Source: Xylophilus ampelinus
GTDB taxonomy: Bacteria > Pseudomonadota > Gammaproteobacteria > Burkholderiales > Burkholderiaceae_C
Assembly: GCF_003217575.1 (NCBI RefSeq)
Contig: NZ_QJTC01000003.1
Span: 1-64,000 of the forward strand
Direction: 5' to 3'
DNA: 64,000 bases
The position numbers were made by a program, and so were the translations under genes. Below, piece by piece: positions 1 to 9,337 of this stretch. The notes beneath the pieces are model-generated. The model made no database searches. It was not told the origin of the DNA and saw only the letters and a list, made by a program, of their open reading frames with translations. How positions within the stretch are numbered: the stretch's first letter is position 1; every line of letters starts with the position of its first letter.

Positions 1-122
1 CTGCTCGGCCGCTTCGGGCTACGCCCTACGCGTCCGAGCAGCGCAATGAAGAAGACCCGGGTGGGTCAGATTTACTTCGGCGATTCGACGGGAAGTGGGT
101 CAGATTTAAATCGGCGTTGACA
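1..122 (-). mobile_element. End of an IS21-like insertion sequence (partial, runs off the window)
   Basis: Read on the minus strand, the segment starts at 122 with TGTCAA and carries two copies of a short motif ending in AAATCTGACCCAC (around 96-111 and 61-73). Repeated internal motifs behind a TG terminus are typical of IS21-family ends. The boundary is inferred because the reading frame of the neighbouring IS3 OrfA is lost exactly here. No transposase gene of this element is inside the window. The family call is by resemblance only. Confidence 0.55.
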
Positions 123-276
123 GACTCGATTGCCGCCCACAACGACGGGTACTCCCCACGGTGCTCCTGCACCATCCTCACCGCACGCTCACGGACCTCG
201 GGCGAGAACTTGTTCGACTTGTTCATGGCTTCATCTTCTCAAGAGTTTAAGCCTCCTCAAAACTCGGGGCGGTTCA
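123..276 (-). mobile_element. IS3-family element fragment: left terminal end plus OrfA N-terminus
   Basis: The minus strand begins at 276 with TGAACCGCCCC, which resembles an IS3-type terminal inverted repeat. An OrfA start codon follows at 226. The first about 34 codons ([18 protein letters not shown], then an EHRGEYPS segment) look like the helix-turn-helix N-terminus of IS3-group OrfA. Homology ends at codon 34-35, where the IS21-like end begins. OrfB is absent. The element cannot move by itself. It sits inside the integrase gene on its right. Confidence 0.7.
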
Positions 277-871
277 CCACAACATCAAGTCGGTCGGTGA
301 TGCAGCTCTCAATGTCGACGGTCGTGATGTCGGCGAGCGGCTTGTGAATCCAAGTCAGCTCGTCGCTGCTTTTGCGCATCTGAAACTTGCGCTCGCGCAC
401 CGGTCGGTCGCGGCGATGCAGTTCTTGGTAGTACTCCTCAACCAGGGGCACTCCAGCGGGTCCGCTGTCGGCCAGCCAGCCTTCAATGGAGTAGGCCAGC
501 ACTTGGCGGCTCTTGTGTCGGGGCGCCTCGTCCAGCAGGTAGCGCACCATGAGCTGTGCGAGCGTGACCTTGTGCGAGATGGTGTAGTCCGTGAACAAGC
601 CTCGGCTGCGTTCTTCCGTGGTGCGCCGGACGTAGCCCTCCGCCTCCTTGCGGCTGTTGAAGGTGATGCTCAGTGGCTTGTGGCCCTTCTCGCGGATGCG
701 GACCAGCCAACTGTCTTCAAGCTGCTCCACGCGCGGCTTGAGGTGCTGCGCGCGCAGTTCGACCATGCAGGCCTAGACGGCATCGAGCTTGTTGAAGGGG
801 AAGAGAGCCGTGAGGTCGTCGCGGTTCTTGACGCTGACGCAGTAGCGGCTGCGGTTCGTGATGTCTGCCAA
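277..871 (-). pseudogene. Tyrosine-type phage/island integrase, degraded (amber stop plus IS truncation)
   Basis: This is the N-terminal part of a site-specific integrase. The likely original start is a TTG at 871 (protein beginning LADITNRSRYCVSVKNRDD) with a clear AGGAG at 879-883, 7 nt upstream. An in-frame TAG at 773-775 breaks the gene after codon 32. The same frame then continues through the arm-binding region and the SAM-like core-binding domain (KPLADITTVDIESCITDRLD). Homology stops at 277, where an IS3 end begins, so the catalytic domain with its R-H-R-Y residues is missing. The gene lies just beyond the 3' end of a tRNA-Pro gene, which fits integration into that tRNA. The product is almost certainly inactive. 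The pseudogene call is from sequence; the att site itself is not demonstrated. Confidence 0.8.
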
Positions 872-1045
872 GGAAGTGCTCCTGTTGAGGGAGACTCCTG
901 TAGCGAGCAGATTGGGTCTCTTGCCTTGGCCTATATCTGTTCCACCAAGTCTGTTCTTGTGGAACAGATTTGGAACAGCGCCATCCAGAAACGACAAAGC
1001 CGCGTTACCGCGGCCTGTGCATGTCCTTGATTTTCAAGGAAATTC

Positions 1046-1122
1046 TGGTCGGGGTGAGAGGATTCGAACCTCCGGCCTCTACGTCCCGAACGTAGCGCTC
1101 TACCAGGCTAAGCTACACCCCG
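1046..1122 (-). tRNA. tRNA-Pro (anticodon CGG)
   Basis: A 77-nt cloverleaf reads on the minus strand from 1122. It has an acceptor stem CGGGGTG pairing with CACCCCG, a D arm, an anticodon stem CTACG/CGTAG around loop TTCGGGA (anticodon CGG), a T arm with GGTTCGAATCC, discriminator A and an encoded CCA at the 3' end. It reads CCG codons, which are frequent in this GC-rich genome. The island integrase remnant lies on its 3' side, so this tRNA was probably the attachment site. Confidence 0.95.
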
Positions 1123-1157
1123 AAATATGCGGCAGGGCACCCGGAGTACCAGGGATC

Positions 1158-2159
1158 TCAGGCGCGCCGCGTCAGCAGTTGCGCGGCCAATTGTAATAGG
1201 CCGCGGGTGCAGGCGTTGGCGGGCAGCACGGCGATCGCGTCGATCGCGCGTTGCGCCTCGGCGGCCGCTGCGTCGCGGGTGGCGTCGAGGGCGCCGGTCT
1301 CGCGGACGATGTCCACGATGCGGCCCATGTCGGCCAGGTTGCCGGTCTCGATCGCCTCGCGGATCACGCGGGTCTGCGCTTCCGAGGCCCGTTGCATGGC
1401 CACGATCAGCGGCAGGGTGACCTTGCCTTCGCGCAGATCGTCGCCCAGATTCTTGCCCATCTCCTGGGTGTCGCCGTCGTAGTCGAGCAGGTCGTCGATT
1501 ACCTGGAAAGCGGTGCCGAGCGCCTGGCCGTAGGTGGCGCAGGCGGCCTCGATCCCGGGGGGCGCGCCGGCCAGCAGCGCGCCGATGCGGGCGCTGGCCT
1601 CGAACAGCTTGGCGGTCTTGGAACGTATCACGCGCAGATAGCCGGCCTGGTCGAGGCCCGCGTCGTGCATGTTCATCAGCTGCAGCACTTCGCCCTCGGC
1701 GATGATGTTGGTGGCTTCGGCCAGCGTCTCCATGATCCGCATGTCGCCCGCCTCGACCATCATCTGGAAGGCGCGTGAATAGAGAAAGTCGCCGACCAGA
1801 ACGCTCGCGGGGTTGCCGAAGATCTCGTTGGCGGTGGCGCGGCCGCGGCGCAGGGTCGAGTCGTCCACCACGTCGTCGTGCAGCAGCGTGGCGGTGTGGA
1901 TGAATTCCACCACCGCGGCCAAGTCGAAGCGCCGCGGGTCGTCGCAACCGAGCGCGCCGCAGGCGAGCAGCAGCAGCGCGGGCCGCAGGCGCTTGCCGCC
2001 GCCCGCGATGATGTAGCGCGCCACCTCGCCGACCAGCGGCACGCCGGAATCGAGCCGGGTGTTGATGGCGACATCCACGACGCGCATGTCGTCGGCGACG
2101 AGGGCGATCGTGTCGGCCGTCGTGGCGGCGGGGGCGGAGAGGGCGGCGATGGGTGTCAA
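1158..2159 (-). CDS. ispB: Polyprenyl (octaprenyl) diphosphate synthase
   Basis: Makes the long isoprenoid tail of ubiquinone by adding isopentenyl diphosphate units to farnesyl diphosphate in the cytoplasm. The 333-residue protein is of normal family length. Both aspartate-rich metal-binding motifs are present: LLHDDVVDDSTLRRGR, and DDLLDYDGD near residue 215. The GGGKRLRP substrate-binding motif is near residue 55. The chosen ATG gives a slightly extended N-terminus; a second ATG at codon 25 is possible. The gene is transcribed divergently from rplU-rpmA-obgE, an arrangement common in proteobacteria. The exact chain length of the product cannot be read from sequence. Confidence 0.93.
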   Translation of the reverse strand: MTPIAALSAPAATTADTIALVADDMRVVDVAINTRLDSGVPLVGEVARYIIAGGGKRLRPALLLLACGALGCDDPRRFDLAAVVEFIHTATLLHDDVVDDSTLRRGRATANEIFGNPASVLVGDFLYSRAFQMMVEAGDMRIMETLAEATNIIAEGEVLQLMNMHDAGLDQAGYLRVIRSKTAKLFEASARIGALLAGAPPGIEAACATYGQALGTAFQVIDDLLDYDGDTQEMGKNLGDDLREGKVTLPLIVAMQRASEAQTRVIREAIETGNLADMGRIVDIVRETGALDATRDAAAAEAQRAIDAIAVLPANACTRGLLQLAAQLLTRRA

Positions 2160-2252
2160 GGGAGGCGGGTCCGGGCGCTGGCGGAAAAGCTGGCGGATTA
2201 TAGGAATGGTGCCGGTCCGCGCAGGCGCAGCGAGGCTCCGTTGCGCGAAAAA

Positions 2253-2281
2253 TAGGCAGGTCCGATCGCAACTGCTATAAT
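2253..2281 (+). promoter_or_regulatory. Sigma70-type promoter for rplU-rpmA
   Basis: A perfect -10 hexamer TATAAT at 2276-2281 lies 17 nt after TAGGCA (2253-2258), which matches 4 of 6 bases of TTGACA. It precedes the rplU start by about 60 nt in the divergent ispB/rplU region. Confidence 0.6.
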
Positions 2282-2342
2282 TATGGGCTCTGCGGAAATC
2301 CGTCTGCGGAACTCAGCTCTTCGAGAGTACCAAGAGGTTTAC

Positions 2343-2654
2343 ATGTACGCGGTCATAAAAACCGGTGGCAAGCAGTATCGCGTTGCTTCCGGCGAAAAAA
2401 TCAAAGTAGAACAGATTGCTGCGGACGTAGGCCAGGAAATCGTGATCGACCAGGTTCTGGCCGTCGGAAACGGCGCTGAACTCAAGGTCGGAACGCCCCT
2501 GGTGTCCGGCGCAACCGTGACAGTCACCGTACTGTCCCACGGCAAGCACGACAAGGTTCGCATCTTCAAGATGCGCCGTCGCAAGCATTATCAGAAACGT
2601 CAAGGCCATCGCCAGCAGTTCACCGAACTGCAAATCGGCGCGATCGCCGGTTAA
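2343..2654 (+). CDS. rplU: 50S ribosomal protein L21
   Basis: A 103-residue ribosomal protein of the large subunit that binds 23S rRNA. It starts [14 protein letters not shown] and carries the C-terminal L21 signature [16 protein letters not shown]. The ATG at 2343 was chosen over an upstream in-frame ATG at 2283 because it matches the universal L21 N-terminus. It is followed after 12 nt by rpmA, the standard L21-L27 pair. Confidence 0.98.
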   Translation: MYAVIKTGGKQYRVASGEKIKVEQIAADVGQEIVIDQVLAVGNGAELKVGTPLVSGATVTVTVLSHGKHDKVRIFKMRRRKHYQKRQGHRQQFTELQIGAIAG

Positions 2655-2666
2655 GGAGCACAGGTC

Positions 2667-2924
2667 ATGGCACAGAAAAAAGGCGGCGGCTCTACGCGAA
2701 ACGGGCGCGATTCCAAGCCCAAGATGCTCGGCGTGAAGGCTTTCGGCGGTGAACTCATCACCGCCGGCTCGATCATCGTGCGCCAGCGCGGTACGCGCTT
2801 CCATGCCGGCGCCAATGCCGGCGTGGGCAAGGACCACACCATCTTCGCGCTCGTCGACGGCCACGTGTCGTTCGGTGTGAAGGGCCCGCTGAACAAGCAG
2901 GTGATCAACGTCACGCCAGCGTAA
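2667..2924 (+). CDS. rpmA: 50S ribosomal protein L27
   Basis: An 85-residue large-subunit protein whose N-terminal tail reaches the peptidyl transferase centre. It starts [16 protein letters not shown], as in other proteobacteria, so no N-terminal cleavage extension is expected. It shows the conserved [15 protein letters not shown] segment. It lies 12 nt behind rplU and is followed by a hairpin terminator before obgE. Confidence 0.98.
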   Translation: MAQKKGGGSTRNGRDSKPKMLGVKAFGGELITAGSIIVRQRGTRFHAGANAGVGKDHTIFALVDGHVSFGVKGPLNKQVINVTPA

Positions 2925-4133
<1,209 letters not shown>

Positions 4134-4141
4134 TATCCATA

Positions 4142-4190
4142 TGCTACAAAAATAATAGCTAACAGCCGGCGAACGGCAAGGGCTGCAGGC
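4142..4190 (+). repeat. Dispersed two-hairpin repeat, family A (copy 1)
   Basis: It has an AT-rich head gctacaaaaataatagct, then a GC-rich tail agccggcgaacggcaagggctgcag. The same head-plus-tail layout recurs at 14061-14110, 19233-19280, 31394-31443, 34003-34052, 46830-46882, 54499-54556 and 61616-61665. Here it fills the gap between obgE and proB. Confidence 0.7.
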
Positions 4191-4194
4191 AACC

Positions 4195-5346
4195 ATGACG
4201 AACGAAAGTGCATCGAACCCGCTGCGCACCGCCCGGCGCATCGTGGTCAAGGTCGGCTCCAGCCTGGTGACCAACGAGGGCCGCGGGCTCGACGAGGCGG
4301 CCATCGGCGAATGGTGCCGGCAACTGGCGGCGCTGGTTCGCGGCGGCGACGGCATGCCGAAGCGCGAGGTCATCATGGTGTCGAGCGGCGCCATCGCCGA
4401 GGGCATGAAGCGGCTCGGCTGGGCGACCCGCCCGCATGCGGTGCACCAGCTGCAGGCCGCCGCCGCCGTGGGCCAGATGGGCCTGGCCCAGATGTACGAG
4501 ACCAAACTGCGCGAGAAGGGCGTCGGCAGCGCCCAGGTGCTTCTGACCCACGGCGACCTGGCCGACCGCGAGCGCTACCTCAACGCTCGCTCGACCCTGC
4601 TGACGCTGCTGCAGCTGGGCGTGGTGCCAGTGATCAACGAGAACGACACCGTCGTCAACGACGAGATCAAGTTCGGCGACAACGACACGCTCGGCGCGCT
4701 GGTGGCCAATCTGGTCGAGGCCGACGTGCTGGTGATCCTCACCGACCAGAAGGGCCTCTTCACCGCCGATCCGCGCAAGGACCCGGCCGCCACCTTCGTG
4801 CACGAGGCCCGCGCCGGCGACCCGGCGCTGGAGGCGATGGCCGGCGGCGCCGGCAGTACGCTGGGCCGCGGCGGCATGCTGACCAAGATCCTCGCGGCCA
4901 AGCGGGCGGCCGGCTCGGGCGCTTCCACCGTCATCGCCTGGGGCCGGGAGCCCGACGCGCTGCTGCGGCTGGTGGCTGGCGAATCGATCGGCACCCGGCT
5001 GGTAGCGCAGACGCAAAAACAGCAGGCGCGCAAGCAGTGGATCGCCGACCACCTGCAACTGCGCGGTGCGGTGACGGTCGATACCGGCGCCGTCGCCAAG
5101 CTGCGCGACGAAGGCAAGAGCCTGCTGCCGATCGGCATGGTGGCGGTGGAGGGCGAGTTCTCGCGCGGCGACGTGATAGCGGTGCGCGACGCGGCCGGCT
5201 CGGAAATCGCACGCGGCCTGGCCAACTACGCGAGCGCCGAGGCACGGCTGCTGTGCCGCAAGGCGTCGTCCGAGATCGAGAAGCTGCTGGGCTATGCGGC
5301 GGAGCCCGAGATGCTGCACCGGGACAACCTGATCCTCACCCGTTGA
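4195..5346 (+). CDS. proB: Glutamate 5-kinase
   Basis: First step of proline synthesis: phosphorylates glutamate to glutamyl 5-phosphate with ATP. The 383-residue protein contains the amino-acid kinase fold ([13 protein letters not shown] near residue 18; [36 protein letters not shown]-like [13 protein letters not shown]). It also has the C-terminal PUA domain (about residues 285-370), so it is the full-length two-domain form. It follows obgE in the same direction. Only proB is here; proA is not in the window. Feedback inhibition by proline is a family property and cannot be judged from sequence. Confidence 0.96.
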   Translation: MTNESASNPLRTARRIVVKVGSSLVTNEGRGLDEAAIGEWCRQLAALVRGGDGMPKREVIMVSSGAIAEGMKRLGWATRPHAVHQLQAAAAVGQMGLAQMYETKLREKGVGSAQVLLTHGDLADRERYLNARSTLLTLLQLGVVPVINENDTVVNDEIKFGDNDTLGALVANLVEADVLVILTDQKGLFTADPRKDPAATFVHEARAGDPALEAMAGGAGSTLGRGGMLTKILAAKRAAGSGASTVIAWGREPDALLRLVAGESIGTRLVAQTQKQQARKQWIADHLQLRGAVTVDTGAVAKLRDEGKSLLPIGMVAVEGEFSRGDVIAVRDAAGSEIARGLANYASAEARLLCRKASSEIEKLLGYAAEPEMLHRDNLILTR

Positions 5347-5394
5347 TTCCACCCGGCCACCGCCTCTGCGCGGCGGGCCGGCATCAGGCGCCGT

Positions 5395-5931
5395 TCAGGG
5401 CGTGCCGCGGTTCGGGTCGCCGCGCATGTCGAGCAGGATCTGCTGCGGGCTGAGGTTGGCCGATGCGTCCTTGCAGACGCCCGCCTTGGCGATCGCCAGC
5501 GAGGTTCGGGCACGCGGCTCGTACAGCGATACCCAGGTCGGCGTTTCCTGCGGCTGCCACTCGCCCTCGGCGTAGTGGCGGGCGTACAGCTTGACCTCGG
5601 CGGTGCTGCAGCGGATGCCTTCGTAGGTCGCGTTCACCGCGGTGCCGGCCAGGCTGCGGGCGACGGATACATAGCGGACGATGCCGTCGCTCAGGATGCT
5701 GATCGAGGCCGGGTCCACCCCGATCGCCACGGCCGACTGGGCGGGCGCGACGACCTGCACCAGCTTGTCGGTGCGCAGGGCGGGAAGCGAGGGCGGGGGA
5801 AGCTCGACCCGGCCGCCTTCCGGCTCGCCGATCCCCAGCAGGCCGGCCGACGCGGGTGCGGCCGCGGCCAGGGCCAGCAGTGCGCCGGCGGCGGCTGCAC
5901 AGGCACGACGCCCGAAACTACGATCCGGCAT
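5395..5931 (-). CDS. CNP1-like family secreted protein
   Basis: A 178-residue protein of unknown function resembling the CNP1-like family found in betaproteobacteria. The ATG at 5931 gives a typical signal peptide ([20 protein letters not shown], then an Ala-rich stretch ending PASA). The mature part has [16 protein letters not shown] and paired cysteines ([19 protein letters not shown]). The start overlaps the rppH stop by 14 nt, so translation is probably coupled to rppH. It converges with proB. Location is predicted to be periplasm or envelope; the role is unknown. Confidence 0.75.
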   Translation of the reverse strand: MPDRSFGRRACAAAAGALLALAAAAPASAGLLGIGEPEGGRVELPPPSLPALRTDKLVQVVAPAQSAVAIGVDPASISILSDGIVRYVSVARSLAGTAVNATYEGIRCSTAEVKLYARHYAEGEWQPQETPTWVSLYEPRARTSLAIAKAGVCKDASANLSPQQILLDMRGDPNRGTP

Positions 5932-6580
5932 GCGGACCCTCCTTGTCTGCCACTGCCGAGGCCGTGGCCATCGAGGGATCGGGTTCGAAAGTGGCGCCCG
6001 GCGGCAGCTCGAAAGGTGCCGCACCGGTGAAGCCCGCGTGCATGCCGCCGCCGTCGTGCTCGCGCATCGGCCGCATGCTGCTGCGCAGGAAGCGGTTGCG
6101 CTGCTCGTAGCGGGGCAGGAAGCGGGAAAGCTCGGTCAGCGCCATCTCGTAGACGCCGCGCTTGAACTCCACCACCACGTCCAGCGGCACCCAGTAGTCG
6201 TTCCAGCGCCAGGCGTCGAACTCGGGGTGATTGGTGGCGCGCAGGTTCAGGTCCCAGTCGTGGCCGGTGAGCTGCAACAGGAACCAGATCTGCTTCTGGC
6301 CTTTGTAATGTCCGCGCGCGTCCCGGCGGATGTACCGGTCGGGCACCTCGTAGCGCAACCAGTCGCGGGTTCGGGCCATGATGCGCACGTGCTCCGGCTG
6401 CAGACCTACCTCTTCGTGTAGTTCCCGGAACATCGCCTGCTCGGGCGTTTCGCCCCGGTCGATGCCCCCTTGCGGGAATTGCCAGCTGTGGGTCCGGATG
6501 CGCTTGCCCCAGAAAACCTGGTTCTTCTGGTTGAGCAGGATGATGCCGACGTTGGGTCTGAACCCGTCCCTGTCGAGCAT
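5918..6580 (-). CDS. rppH: RNA pyrophosphohydrolase (Nudix)
   Basis: Removes pyrophosphate from 5'-triphosphate ends of mRNA, opening the way for RNase E decay. The protein starts [20 protein letters not shown] and contains a full Nudix box at residues 38-60 ([12 protein letters not shown], then REL-EEVGL). [15 protein letters not shown] and [11 protein letters not shown] are typical of RppH/NudH. It is 220 residues, longer than the about 176 of E. coli, because of a C-terminal tail rich in Gly and Pro. It is divergent from proS, a conserved neighbour. The ATG at 6580 was chosen by the invariant N-terminus and the GGGG ribosome site just upstream. Confidence 0.95.
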   Translation of the reverse strand: MLDRDGFRPNVGIILLNQKNQVFWGKRIRTHSWQFPQGGIDRGETPEQAMFRELHEEVGLQPEHVRIMARTRDWLRYEVPDRYIRRDARGHYKGQKQIWFLLQLTGHDWDLNLRATNHPEFDAWRWNDYWVPLDVVVEFKRGVYEMALTELSRFLPRYEQRNRFLRSSMRPMREHDGGGMHAGFTGAAPFELPPGATFEPDPSMATASAVADKEGPHAGS

Positions 6581-6723
6581 AATCAAACCCCAATTTTTTA
6601 AACTGAGTCCATTATGCACGCCGCTCCCGGCGCGACAAGGACCCGACCCCCGGCACCCGCGGATTCGCTCCGTTCGGGCCGCCCGGACAGACCTTCCCAC
6701 CCCGTGTTCCGAGTGCGCCGCCC

Positions 6724-8469
6724 ATGAAAGCTTCCCAGTTCTTCGTCTCCACCCAGAAGGAGGCCCCCGCCGATGCCGAGGTCGCCAGCCACCGGCTGAT
6801 GATGCGCGCCGGCCTGATCAAGAAGCTGGGCGCCGGCATCTACAGCTACATGCCGATGGGCCTGCGGGTGATCCGCAAGGTCGAGGCGATCGTGCGCGAG
6901 GAGATGAACCGCGCCGGCGCGGTCGAGGTCGCCATGCCGGTGGTCCAGCCCGCCGAACTCTGGCAGGAGACCGGTCGCTTCGACAAGATGGGCCCCGAGC
7001 TGCTGCGCATCCGCGACCGCCACGGCCGCGACTTCGTGGTGCAGCCCACCAGCGAGGAAGTGGTGACCGACATCGCCCGCCAGGAGCTGCGCAGCTACAA
7101 GCAGCTGCCGAAGAATTTCTACCAGATCCAGACCAAGTTCCGCGACGAGCGCCGCCCGCGCTTCGGCCTGATGCGCGGCCGCGAGTTCACGATGAAGGAC
7201 GCCTACAGCTTCGACCGCAGCCCCGAGGCGGCCCAGGCGAGCTACGAGGCGATGTTGGATGCCTACCGCCGCATCTTCGACCGCTTCGGCCTGCGCTACC
7301 GCGCCGTGGCCGCCGACAGCGGCGCCATCGGCGGCGACCTGAGCCAGGAATTCCAGGTGATCGCCGCCACCGGCGAGGACGCGATCGTCTACTGCCCGGG
7401 CAGCGACTACGCCGCCAACATGGAAAAGGCCGAGGCGCTGGCGCCGGCCGGCGCGCGTCCCGCCGCTGGTCAGGCATTGACCCACACGCCCACCCCCGGC
7501 AAGAGCACCTGCGCCGACGTGGCCGCGCTGCTGGGCGTGCCGCTCGCGACCACCGTCAAGTCGCTGGTCCTGGCCACCGACACCACCGACGAGCAGGGCG
7601 AGATCGTCCAGAGCCAGGTCTGGCTGCTGCTGCTGCGCGGCGACCACGACATGAACGAAGTCAAGGTCGGCAAGGTGCCGGGGCTGGACGCGGGCTTCCG
7701 CTTCGCGACGGTGCCCGAGATCGAGGCGCACTTCGGCTGCAAGCCCGGCTACCTCGGGCCGCTGAACCTGGTGCGGCCGGTCCGGCTGGTCGCCGACCGC
7801 GAAGTGGCCGCCATGGCCGACTGGATCTGCGGCGCCAACCAGCAGGGCGTGCACCTGACCGGCGTCAACTGGGGCCGCGACCTGCCCGAGCCCGATCTGG
7901 TGGCCGACATCCGCGACGTGGTGGCGGGCGATCCCTCGCCCGACGGCCGGGGCGTGTTGGCGATCGAGCGCGGCATCGAGGTCGGCCATGTGTTCTTCCT
8001 CGGCACCAAGTACAGCGCCGCGATGAACGCCACCTTCCTCGACGAGACCGGCAAGCCCCGGCACTTCGAGATGGGCTGCTACGGCATCGGCATCACCCGG
8101 CTGCCGGCCGCAGCGATCGAGCAGAACCACGACGAGCGCGGCATCCTGTGGCCCGACGCGATCGCCCCTTTCACCGCCGTGGTCTGCCCGATCGGCATGG
8201 ACCGCAGCGAGGCGGTGAAGACGGCCGCGCTGCAGCTGCACGCCGACCTGCAGGCCGCCGGCGTCGACGTGCTGCTGGACGACCGCGGCGAGCGCCCCGG
8301 CGCGATGTTCGCCGACTGGGAACTGATCGGCGTGCCGCACCGTGTGGTGCTCTCCGACCGGGGCCTCAAGGAGGGTCAGGTCGAGTATCAGCACCGCCGC
8401 GACACCGCCGCGACCACCGTCGCCCTGTCGGACATCCTGGCCCACGTGAAGGGCCGCCTGTCGGCATGA
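6724..8469 (+). CDS. proS: Prolyl-tRNA synthetase
   Basis: Charges tRNA-Pro. The 581-residue protein is the bacterial type. It starts [20 protein letters not shown], with class II motif 1-2 segments ([32 protein letters not shown]), a central INS editing domain of about 180 residues, motif 3 ([19 protein letters not shown]) and the C-terminal anticodon-binding domain. The editing domain implies hydrolysis of mischarged Ala-tRNA-Pro. Its stop overlaps the next start as ATGA. Confidence 0.97.
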   Translation: MKASQFFVSTQKEAPADAEVASHRLMMRAGLIKKLGAGIYSYMPMGLRVIRKVEAIVREEMNRAGAVEVAMPVVQPAELWQETGRFDKMGPELLRIRDRHGRDFVVQPTSEEVVTDIARQELRSYKQLPKNFYQIQTKFRDERRPRFGLMRGREFTMKDAYSFDRSPEAAQASYEAMLDAYRRIFDRFGLRYRAVAADSGAIGGDLSQEFQVIAATGEDAIVYCPGSDYAANMEKAEALAPAGARPAAGQALTHTPTPGKSTCADVAALLGVPLATTVKSLVLATDTTDEQGEIVQSQVWLLLLRGDHDMNEVKVGKVPGLDAGFRFATVPEIEAHFGCKPGYLGPLNLVRPVRLVADREVAAMADWICGANQQGVHLTGVNWGRDLPEPDLVADIRDVVAGDPSPDGRGVLAIERGIEVGHVFFLGTKYSAAMNATFLDETGKPRHFEMGCYGIGITRLPAAAIEQNHDERGILWPDAIAPFTAVVCPIGMDRSEAVKTAALQLHADLQAAGVDVLLDDRGERPGAMFADWELIGVPHRVVLSDRGLKEGQVEYQHRRDTAATTVALSDILAHVKGRLSA

Positions 8470-9131
8470 GCGCTCAGGTACGTCCGCCACCGGCTGCGGG
8501 CGATTTCTCACGCCGAAAGTGGCTGTTGTCGGTGCCCGCTGCCGGCCTCATGCTATCTTTTTCGCAGCAAGTCGCGGCGGGCTCGCAGCTGGAAGAGCCG
8601 CTGGCCGATGCGGTGCGCACCGCGCTCAGTTCGGCCATCGCCCAGCAGGCGCCGCCGGTGCCGGAATTTCCCACCACCGTCGCCCGCATGGCCTACCTGC
8701 GCTGGCTGGCGGCGATGGCCGAGCGGCTGCACAAGCGGGTGCCCGACCGCGACACCCGGGTCGAATTCCTGCGCACCGTCTGGTACGAGGCGGGGCGCGC
8801 GGGCCTCGACGTGTCGCTGGTGCTGGGCCTGGTGCAGGTGGAGAGCGCGTTCCGCAAGTACGCCGTTTCCAGCGTCGGCGCCCGGGGCTACATGCAGGTG
8901 ATGCCCTTCTGGACCCGCACAATCGGCGACGGCGACGCCGGCCGGCTGTTCCACATGCAGACCAACCTGCGCTTCGGCTGCGTGATCCTGCGCCACTATC
9001 TGGAGCGGGAGCGGGGCGACGCCTTCATGGCGCTCGGCCGCTACAACGGCAGCCGCGGGCGGGCGCCGTACCCGAACGCGGTGTTCGGCGCGCAGCGCAA
9101 CTGGACCTTCGCCGACCCGGGCGCGGGCTAG
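8466..9131 (+). CDS. Lytic transglycosylase (SLT domain), exported
   Basis: Probably cleaves peptidoglycan glycan strands in the periplasm. The start ATG at 8466 overlaps the proS stop (ATGA). The N-terminus has a twin-arginine-like signal ([16 protein letters not shown]), so export by Tat is possible. The SLT domain carries the catalytic glutamate E126 in [18 protein letters not shown] and the YMQVMPFW motif. At 221 residues it is a short single-domain enzyme. The pairing with proS is seen in relatives, and coupling suggests co-translation, but a functional link is not evident. Confidence 0.85.
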   Translation: MSAQVRPPPAAGDFSRRKWLLSVPAAGLMLSFSQQVAAGSQLEEPLADAVRTALSSAIAQQAPPVPEFPTTVARMAYLRWLAAMAERLHKRVPDRDTRVEFLRTVWYEAGRAGLDVSLVLGLVQVESAFRKYAVSSVGARGYMQVMPFWTRTIGDGDAGRLFHMQTNLRFGCVILRHYLERERGDAFMALGRYNGSRGRAPYPNAVFGAQRNWTFADPGAG

Positions 9132-9337
9132 ATCCAGGCGTCCGGGCGCCTGGGCGGCGGAGGCGCCGCCCTCCGTGCCGACGCCGCCTCGTCACGACCG
9201 TCCGATACCGCCGGCACCGCCTTCCAGCCGCCTGTCGGGGATATCCGCTCTTGCGAAAGCCGGCTTGCTTTACAGTGGCGCCCAAAGCGCATCACAATGT
9301 AACAGGACTGCACGCCGCAGTCCGTCAAGGAAGCGGG

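Noticed and set aside
344-1030. Long plus-strand open frame opposite the integrase
   Set aside because: It is the antisense of the integrase remnant and has no recognisable domain; GC-rich DNA commonly gives long shadow frames.
1-1122. Active genomic island or prophage end
   Set aside because: The integrase is broken twice and no other phage gene is visible in the window.
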